From Prosthecobacter sp. (GTDB lineage: Bacteria; Verrucomicrobiota; Verrucomicrobiia; Verrucomicrobiales; Verrucomicrobiaceae): a stretch of DNA of 64,000 nt. Shown one piece after another: positions 58,528 through 64,000 of the stretch (its first letter is position 1; each line of letters starts with the position of its first letter). Where the stretch lies: NCBI RefSeq assembly GCF_034366625.1, contig NZ_JAXMIH010000005.1, positions 124,001-188,000 of the forward strand, read 5' to 3'. A program made the position numbers and the translations under genes. The notes beneath the pieces are model-generated. The model had not been told where the DNA came from. It ran no database searches and worked only from the letters and a program-made list of their open reading frames with translations.

Positions 58528-59273
58528 ACAAGCCTCTCATTCTCTCCGCCCTTCTGTTCTCCAGCCTCCCCGCCTTGGCGGAGCCACAAACGTTGTTCTT
58601 CGCCCAGGAAAACGCCAAGGAGTACACACGCATCTCGTTGGTTATTGATGGCGACCAGGTCACCGGTACGCAGAACTGGCTGCCGAAACAACCCGATGGA
58701 CACGGCGCCCACGGCACGCTCGAAGGCATCGTCACCGGCGGCGGCATCATCCAGGTGCTCTATTCCTACACCATCGAAGGCTCCGAGCAGGCCGAGGAAG
58801 AGGTGCTCAAGCTCGATGGCGACAAGCTCTTCATTGGCGAGGGCGAGCTGCAGGAAGACCCCAAAAACAGCAGTCGCCTGAACCTCAAGGAGCCCAACAA
58901 GGTTGCCTTCAAGAAGGCGCTCAAAAAAATCCCCGCCACCGAGCCGAAAGCCGGCACGCCTGAGCGCAAAGCGGTCATGGATGCCATGCGTGACCCGGTG
59001 GCGAAGCAGGCAGGCACCCCTGTGCTCTTCACCGGCAATGTGCGTGTGAGCGGCTCATGGGCACGCTTCCAGGGCGATGTGCAGACCACCGATGGCAAGA
59101 AACCGAAAAACGCGGACTTCTCCGACTTGATGGAGCTCGATTTCTTCGCGCTGCTGAAAAAGAACGAAGACGGAACGTGGAAGGCCGTACACCACGGCTT
59201 CGCTGGAGACATCGGCATCGCCGAGGAAGCGCAGGAGAAATTTCCCGAAGCTCCTTGGGTGCTGTTTCAATGA
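58524..59273 (+). CDS. Hypothetical exported protein
   Basis: A 249-residue protein; the start at 58524 gives the signal peptide MNKPLILSALLFSSLPALAE. The mature protein has two beta-rich parts, about 20-120 (YTRISLVIDGDQVTGTQNWL, HGTLEGIVTGGGIIQVLYSY) and about 155-249 (VLFTGNVRVSGSWARFQGDV, TWKAVHHGFAGDIGIAEEAQ). The second resembles the end of proteins in which a jellyroll is closed by an aromatic pair, but I cannot name it. It overlaps the preceding gene (ATGA) and the convergent PAP2 gene by 7 bases. Confidence 0.82.
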   Translation: MNKPLILSALLFSSLPALAEPQTLFFAQENAKEYTRISLVIDGDQVTGTQNWLPKQPDGHGAHGTLEGIVTGGGIIQVLYSYTIEGSEQAEEEVLKLDGDKLFIGEGELQEDPKNSSRLNLKEPNKVAFKKALKKIPATEPKAGTPERKAVMDAMRDPVAKQAGTPVLFTGNVRVSGSWARFQGDVQTTDGKKPKNADFSDLMELDFFALLKKNEDGTWKAVHHGFAGDIGIAEEAQEKFPEAPWVLFQ

Positions 59274-59872
59274 GTCACTGGCTTCATGATTCGCCGCAGC
59301 GTTGCCACCACTCCAAGCCCCGTCAAAACTCCCAGCGCCATCGACGGCGGGATGTCGCTGGGCCAGTGCGCACCGCAGTAGATGCGTGAGTACGCGACCG
59401 CAGCGGCCAGCAGATACATGATGAGGCCAGCACGGCGATAAAAACACGCGATGACCGTGGCGGCCGCGAACATGTTCACGGTATGACTGGAGGGGAACGA
59501 CTTGCCGCGGACTTCGCCGTTCGGTTTACACACTTTGACCACTGGCTTCTCGAACAATCGCATGAACGCAGGCGAGGCGGTGCCGAGATCGCGCACGATG
59601 ACGCTTTCCATCGCATCACGCGGTCGCACGCGACCGATCGCCTTCTTCAGCGTGTTTGAGATGACGCCATCACCGAGACCCACCGCGACCCCGAGGCACA
59701 GCAGCATCACGCGCGCGCGTTTGCCGCCTCGCCAGCCGGTGAAAAGCACCGCCACAATGATGAGCGGCAGCCAGGCCTCGATGGCGGAGAGCGCCGGCAT
59801 CAGCCAGTCCAGCACCGGATGCGACCACGCGGTGTTGATCTGATGCAGCAGGCTGAGATCCCAGGCGTTCAT
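59267..59872 (-). CDS. PAP2 family lipid phosphatase
   Basis: A 201-residue membrane phosphatase; the start at 59872 (MNAWDLSLLHQINTAWSHPV) overlaps the stop of the upstream glycosyltransferase (ATGA), so the two are coupled. The three PAP2 signatures are present: KKAIGRVRP (KxxxxxxRP), FPSSHTVNM (PSGH-like, here PSSH) and SRIYCGAHWPSDI (SRxxxxxHxxxD). Five to six helices surround them. The coupling to a GT39-type enzyme suggests recycling or dephosphorylation of an undecaprenyl or lipid phosphate carrier. Confidence 0.94.
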   Translation of the reverse strand: MNAWDLSLLHQINTAWSHPVLDWLMPALSAIEAWLPLIIVAVLFTGWRGGKRARVMLLCLGVAVGLGDGVISNTLKKAIGRVRPRDAMESVIVRDLGTASPAFMRLFEKPVVKVCKPNGEVRGKSFPSSHTVNMFAAATVIACFYRRAGLIMYLLAAAVAYSRIYCGAHWPSDIPPSMALGVLTGLGVVATLRRIMKPVTH

Positions 59873-61404
59873 TGTGGGCTCACAGGTTTCCAACTTTTCA
59901 AATTCCGCCCCAGATACACGCTGAACTCACGCGTCTCCTGCCCCAGCGGGATGCGGATGTCGCCACGATGCTCCAGTTTCTCGAAGGCCTCGGTGAACAC
60001 GGCATTTTGCAGCAATGTCCCTTCCGTCGAAGGATCGAGGATCAGCGCATCGTGGCCAATGTGTTCCTCCGGCCCCGGCCAGATTTCATACTGCGACTGC
60101 ACCGTGTCACTCGGCTCCCAACGATACAAACGTGGATGTGAGGGCATGTAGAACGCCATCTGCGCCGCGTGGTAGCGATGCCCGAGCGCCATGACGAAAG
60201 TTTTGTCACGCTGCGGCACCTGATTGAGAAATTTCTGAGCCTCGATCCCCGCCTCGCGCCAACCACGGATGCTGGCGAGCTTGTTGATGCTCTTCAAATC
60301 CGTGGCGAAAACGATGACGAGCAAAAGATGCACGATGAGCACGAGCACCCCGCCGACACGCAGCGACCAGCGTTCCCAACCGGGATTGGCTGTCTTCGGC
60401 AGCAGTCCGCGCATCCATGCAGCCGCCAGCACAAACGCGGGCACAAAGAACGCCGCGGGCCAGTTCGGATTGATGCGCTGGCGTAGCGCAAGCACCGCAA
60501 AGCACGCCAAAGCTGGTGCAGAGGCCAGCAGCAGAAACAACGCGGGCCGCGTGAGCTTCGCCCGTTGCTTCAACGCCACAATCAACGCCGTCACGAGCGC
60601 CACGAACGTCACCGGCGTGTAGATCAGCGCCTGCAGGCCCACGTTTTCCAGTGTGCGTCCGATCCACTTGCCAAAACTGCGCGTCTCACCGTCGAAGTGG
60701 TGCTTGGTGTGCTCCAGCGTGATCCAGGCATGCTCCTGGTTCCACTTCAGCACCGGAATGATGAAGGCCATGCCGAGGACGATGGCGGCCCACATGCGCG
60801 GATTGCGCAGAAGACCCCGGTCTTCGCGTGAGACCGCCGCGAACACCAGCATCAGCGCCGGGAACGCCAGCATCATCTGCTTGCTCAGCGTGCCGATGCC
60901 GATCACGAGAGCCAGCGCGAGCCAGCGTGTGTTGCACGTTGGCTTTTGCGCCGCCAACCAGAACAACAGCAGCGACAGCGTCCAGCACAGCAGCAGCGGC
61001 GCGTCGATGGTCAGCAGCAGGTTCAGCCCCGCGTTCGCAATCGTCAGCAGCACCAGCAAGGCGGTGAGAAACGCGGTGCGCGCATCAAACAACACGAGCG
61101 CGATGCGGTGGATGATGATGAGCGTCGTCGTCCCGAGCAGCAGTGCCGCAAACCGGATGCCCCATTCTGCATTCCCTGTGAGCCAGCCGATCACGCCCAT
61201 CATCCAGCCGATCATCGGCGGTTTGCTGTAGTAGCACCAGTCCGGCCTGCGGCCCCAGTCCCAGTAATAAGCCTCGTCGCCCGCCAGATCCGCGCCATTC
61301 ACAAACAGCAGCATCACACCGACACGCACGAGAAAAACGGCGGCCAGCAGCCACCAGAAGCGTTTGAGCCAGGTCGAGGAGTCAGAGTCGGAGATCACAG
61401 ACAT
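59869..61404 (-). CDS. GT39 (ArnT/PMT-like) family glycosyltransferase
   Basis: A 511-residue polytopic membrane glycosyltransferase; the start at 61404 (MSVISDSDSSTWLKRFWWLL) is preferred over a longer frame. The first loop contains the catalytic acidic motif ADLAGDEAYYWDWGRRPDWC, then YYSKPPMIGWMMGVIGWLTG and LLTIDAPLLLCW. About ten to eleven helices follow and a soluble C-terminal domain of about 120 residues (VPQRDKTFVMALGHRYHAAQ). The family transfers sugars from polyprenyl phosphate carriers to lipid A or proteins. It is coupled to a PAP2 phosphatase. Confidence 0.9.
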   Translation of the reverse strand: MSVISDSDSSTWLKRFWWLLAAVFLVRVGVMLLFVNGADLAGDEAYYWDWGRRPDWCYYSKPPMIGWMMGVIGWLTGNAEWGIRFAALLLGTTTLIIIHRIALVLFDARTAFLTALLVLLTIANAGLNLLLTIDAPLLLCWTLSLLLFWLAAQKPTCNTRWLALALVIGIGTLSKQMMLAFPALMLVFAAVSREDRGLLRNPRMWAAIVLGMAFIIPVLKWNQEHAWITLEHTKHHFDGETRSFGKWIGRTLENVGLQALIYTPVTFVALVTALIVALKQRAKLTRPALFLLLASAPALACFAVLALRQRINPNWPAAFFVPAFVLAAAWMRGLLPKTANPGWERWSLRVGGVLVLIVHLLLVIVFATDLKSINKLASIRGWREAGIEAQKFLNQVPQRDKTFVMALGHRYHAAQMAFYMPSHPRLYRWEPSDTVQSQYEIWPGPEEHIGHDALILDPSTEGTLLQNAVFTEAFEKLEHRGDIRIPLGQETREFSVYLGRNLKSWKPVSPQ

Positions 61405-61504
61405 GCAGGCACACGATAGCGGTGCATTGCGGCTGTGAAACCGGGAATCCAATGTGTTGATCTTGTTTCTTGGCAAACAGCCGCCGGGGCGTCATCATCG
61501 CGAC

Positions 61505-62368
61505 GTGAATCTCCGTCTGGCCATCGCTTTGCTGCTGCTGACCGTCTCCACGGCCAGCGGCTTGACGATTGTCGGCTACGATCCTGCCGTGAACGACCGC
61601 TTCGCCTCTGGTTACGCCTCCGCACCGGTGGGAAACAGCTCACTCTCCTTCCTGGGCAATGGCTATGATCTCTCCGGCGTGGGCTGGAGTTCCACAGACA
61701 GCACGCGGAGCTTCGCGATGATCAGCGACCAGTACTTCGTTTATGCCAATCATCACGGACCTGGCTCCACGCTGAACTTTTTTAGCCCGACGCTGGGCTC
61801 CGTGGTGAGCTATGGCGTCAGCAACACCTACAACTTCACCTTCAACGGCCAGACCAGTGACTTTGCCATCGGCATGCTGTCTTCGGCACTGGACGGTGCC
61901 CATGGCATCACCAGCTATCCCATTCTCGATCTGCCGTTCACCATCGATTACCTCGGACTGCCGGCTCTCATTTACGGTCACGGCTCCAATGGCCCGCGGC
62001 TCGGTGCCAACACCGTCGATGTCGTGCTGCCCTACAATTTCCCCGGAGGCACCGGCAATGACAGCTACGGCATCGGCTACAGCTACAACAGCAGCCTGCC
62101 CGGTGATTCCATGTTCGAGAGCGGCGACTCCAGCAGCCCAACCTTTATCCCATGGCATGGACAGCTCGCCCTGGTCGGCACACACTCGGTGACCGGCACC
62201 ATCAGCGACACTCCGTATTCCATCGACAACCTCATCGCTGTCTATCTCGATCAAATGACCACGCAGGGCATCGACTTCAGCGTCGTTCCCGAGCCGTCGC
62301 GCGCCATGCTTCTGCTCGTCGGTGCTTGCGCCGTGCTGCGGCGCAGGCACCGTGCGCCACGGGAATGA
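61505..62368 (+). CDS. PEP-CTERM sorting domain protein
   Basis: A 287-residue exported protein with a GTG start at 61505 (MNLRLAIALLLLTVSTASGL as signal peptide). The body is a beta-rich, Gly/Ser/Tyr/Asn-rich region. The C-terminus has the sorting signal VVPEPSRAMLLLVGACAVLR then RRRHRAPRE: a VPEP motif, a helix and an arginine cluster recognised by an exosortase. These proteins are exported and linked to extracellular polymer. It overlaps folC by ATGA, an odd partner. No exosortase gene is in the window. Confidence 0.88.
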   Translation: MNLRLAIALLLLTVSTASGLTIVGYDPAVNDRFASGYASAPVGNSSLSFLGNGYDLSGVGWSSTDSTRSFAMISDQYFVYANHHGPGSTLNFFSPTLGSVVSYGVSNTYNFTFNGQTSDFAIGMLSSALDGAHGITSYPILDLPFTIDYLGLPALIYGHGSNGPRLGANTVDVVLPYNFPGGTGNDSYGIGYSYNSSLPGDSMFESGDSSSPTFIPWHGQLALVGTHSVTGTISDTPYSIDNLIAVYLDQMTTQGIDFSVVPEPSRAMLLLVGACAVLRRRHRAPRE

Positions 62369-63588
62369 TCAACGACACGGCGCAACAGGAAATCGACTGG
62401 CTCTACAGCACGCAGCTCTTCGGCATCAAGCTGGGACTCGACAATGTGGAGCGGCTGCTGCGCGAGCTGAATCTTCCCGCACACGGACAAAAATTCATCC
62501 ACGTCACCGGCACGAACGGCAAAGGCTCCACCTGCGCCTTCATGCATTCGATCCTGAAGGTCGCGGGCATCAATGGCGGGCTCTTCACCTCACCGCATCT
62601 CATTCATTTCGGCGAGCGCATTCGTGACGCGGAACGCATGATCACGTCCCCAGAGATCGCCGCTGGCATCGCACGCCTGCGTGAGCGTGTTTCCGACTGG
62701 AACCCGCATCCCACCTTCTTCGAACTCACACTCGCTCTCGCACTGGAATGGTTTGCGCAGCGGAACAATCCGTGGGTCGTGCTCGAAACCGGTCTCGGTG
62801 GCCGCTTGGACGCCACGAATGCGATCACGCCCGCTGTCACCGTCATCACACCCATTGGTTGGGATCACATGGACATGCTCGGCGACACACTGGCGAAGAT
62901 CGCCGCTGAAAAAGCCGGCATCATCAAGCCCGGAGTGCCCGTGATCACGATGATACAGGACGTGGAGGCGCTCGAAGTCATCCAACGTACCGCCACAGAG
63001 CGCACCGCACCGCTCACGATCATCGAAACACCCTGGAGCGGTGAAACTGGTCTCCCCGGCCCGCATCAACGCTGGAACGCCGCCATGGCTGTCGCTGCGT
63101 TGCGTGCCGCCGGCTTCGATCTCGATGGCAACGTGATCACTCGCGGCCTTCTGGATGTTCAATGGCCCGCCCGCTTTCAGAAAATCGGCCCCATCATCAT
63201 CGACGGCGCTCACAACCTCGATGCCGCTCGTGTCCTCGCTCAAACGTGGCGCGAGCAGTTCCCGAACGAGAAAGCCGCGATCATCTTCGGAGCGGTCTCC
63301 GGCAAAGACACCGCCGCCGTTCTGCGCGAACTCGCGCCCATCGCCGCTTCTTGGCATTTCACCGGCTTTGACTCGCCCCGTGCGCTTCCTGCGGCCAAAT
63401 TGCGCGAAATCTGGACGAGTCTCGACCTTGAATCGCGCTCTGTGACCATGCACGAACGCATCGGCGATGCATTGCAGACCGTGAACGAAAAGGATCGCGT
63501 TTTAATCGCCGGTTCACTCTATCTCGCCGGTGAATCGCTTGCCTTGCTCGAAAACAAATCAGCCGTATTTGAGCGGAGTGCTCAGTAA
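62365..63588 (+). CDS. folC: Folylpolyglutamate / dihydrofolate synthase
   Basis: A 407-residue Mur-ligase-type enzyme that adds glutamate to folates. The ATP-binding loop is FIHVTGTNGKGSTCAFMHSI, followed by GLFTSPHLIHFGERI, WVVLETGLGGRLDATN, ITPIGWDHMDMLGDTLAKIA (with AEKAGIIKPG) and the glutamate ligase domain start QRWNAAMAVAALRAAGFDL, IIIDGAHNLDAARVLAQTW. Length is normal. The start overlaps the stop of the PEP-CTERM gene. It is convergent with the LOTUS-domain gene and separated from it by a palindromic repeat. Confidence 0.95.
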   Translation: MINDTAQQEIDWLYSTQLFGIKLGLDNVERLLRELNLPAHGQKFIHVTGTNGKGSTCAFMHSILKVAGINGGLFTSPHLIHFGERIRDAERMITSPEIAAGIARLRERVSDWNPHPTFFELTLALALEWFAQRNNPWVVLETGLGGRLDATNAITPAVTVITPIGWDHMDMLGDTLAKIAAEKAGIIKPGVPVITMIQDVEALEVIQRTATERTAPLTIIETPWSGETGLPGPHQRWNAAMAVAALRAAGFDLDGNVITRGLLDVQWPARFQKIGPIIIDGAHNLDAARVLAQTWREQFPNEKAAIIFGAVSGKDTAAVLRELAPIAASWHFTGFDSPRALPAAKLREIWTSLDLESRSVTMHERIGDALQTVNEKDRVLIAGSLYLAGESLALLENKSAVFERSAQ

Positions 63589-63589
63589 A

Positions 63590-63679
63590 AGTACGATGGA
63601 CACTCTTGTCCGTCGATCCGGGTGTCGCGAACACGCTCGACTTTGCGGAGAGCCGACAGACATGAGTGTCTGTCGTACT
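63590..63679. repeat. Palindromic repeat between convergent genes, overlapping a stop codon
   Basis: The outer arms are AGTACGA (63590-63596) and TCGTACT (63673-63679). Inside are two hairpins: GATGGACA/TGTCCGTC (63595-63602 with 63607-63614) and GACAGAC/GTCTGTC (63655-63661 with 63668-63674). The left end begins 2 bases after the folC stop, and the right end contains the stop codon of the LOTUS-domain gene. It may also act as a bidirectional termination or mRNA end hairpin. Confidence 0.75.
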
Positions 63680-64000
63680 ACTCCTCCGTCGCCGAGACTT
63701 TGATGCGGTAACCGTTCTCGTTCTTCTCCAACTTCATCAGATTGCGCTCAGCCGCAGCCTCCAGCAGCGCACTGAAGGTGCTGAAGCCGTAAAAGCGCTC
63801 GTCAAACTGCGGCTGACGGCGGCGGATCGCCTGCTTCACCGGCCCGGCCCATACTGTGTCGCTACCACTGCGGCCCAGCATTGCCTCCACCGTCTCCACG
63901 ACGAGTTGGATCGCCTTCTCGGGATCGCCGCCCGGTTTTCTTTCCTGCGTGGCCGGTTTGGCCGCTGACGGAGCCGGTTTGGCACGCGCCAGTCGCGTCT
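63678..64000 (-). CDS. OST-HTH/LOTUS domain protein, C-terminal part (probably NYN-LOTUS)
   Basis: The frame is open from the right edge to the stop at 63678, giving about 106 residues. After an Ala/Pro/Lys-rich linker (RLARAKPAPSAAKPATQERK), a LOTUS domain follows: DPEKAIQLVVETVEAMLGRS, VWAGPVKQAIRRRQPQFDER, FYGFSTFSALLEAAAERNLM and the closing KNENGYRIKV. In bacteria this domain is usually at the C-terminus of NYN/PIN-like RNases (DUF88/LabA-like), so the missing N-terminal part is expected to be NYN. LOTUS domains bind RNA, including G-quadruplexes. The start lies outside the window. Confidence 0.85.
   Translation of the reverse strand, partial: TRLARAKPAPSAAKPATQERKPGGDPEKAIQLVVETVEAMLGRSGSDTVWAGPVKQAIRRRQPQFDERFYGFSTFSALLEAAAERNLMKLEKNENGYRIKVSATEE

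Noticed and set aside
1-64000. CRISPR arrays, tRNA or rRNA genes, prophage
   Set aside because: I saw no regularly spaced direct repeats, cloverleaf with conserved TTCGA arm, rRNA stretches or phage structural genes.

Overview
The window is a gene-dense, high-GC chromosomal segment with about 48 protein-coding genes on both strands and no rRNA, tRNA, prophage or CRISPR array that I could see. The gene types point to the PVC superphylum, most likely Verrucomicrobiota near Prosthecobacter or Verrucomicrobium. They include a PVC-type propeller/cytochrome c/discoidin protein, a Tat-exported Gfo/Idh/MocA oxidoreductase, a PEP-CTERM protein, a LOTUS-domain protein, and almost no Shine-Dalgarno sequences. 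The lineage is an inference from gene content.

Layout. 1-4.9 kb: uvrA running off the left edge, a Y1 transposase among three copies of a hairpin-rich repeat, a decayed Mrr fragment and a lipoprotein. 4.9-12.3 kb: minus-strand DUF255 (YyaL-like), DUF3999 and giant DUF2339 membrane genes. 12.3-20.5 kb: a LysR regulator, LRR lipoprotein, cNMP-binding protein, rlmN, an AraC regulator, a zinc ribbon protein and two unknown exported proteins. 20.5-29 kb: yqgE, Gfo/Idh/MocA, recD2, a GNAT acetyltransferase, the PVC cytochrome protein and an amidohydrolase. 29-36.7 kb: terC, two hsp20 genes behind a strong sigma-54 promoter candidate, an APC permease, a lower-GC Schlafen/AlbA_2 gene, DAHP synthase and an aldehyde dehydrogenase.

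36.7-44.9 kb: a zinc-ribbon/cyclase/ATPase/TPR protein, a GMC oxidoreductase, a 995-residue protein joining a DNase II-type nuclease domain to a histone H1-like Lys/Ala/Pro tail, and a DUF3820 gene right behind it. 44.9-51.3 kb: a minus-strand run with lipoprotein, STAS, PP2C phosphatase, grpE, dnaJ, ctaB, SCO and DUF420, linking stress signalling and chaperones to heme-copper oxidase assembly. 51.4-57 kb: priA, then cdaA, a very short CdaR-like anchor, glmM, a microprotein and bioD. 57-64 kb: small exported proteins, a PAP2 phosphatase, a GT39-type glycosyltransferase, a PEP-CTERM protein, folC and a LOTUS-domain protein running off the right edge.

The observations I rate highest are the DNase II/histone-tail fusion, the covarying hairpin repeats around the Y1 transposase, palindromic elements inserted in frame into uvrA and the DUF2339 gene, the sigma-54 promoter of the hsp20 pair, and the reduced CdaR in the c-di-AMP/glmM operon.
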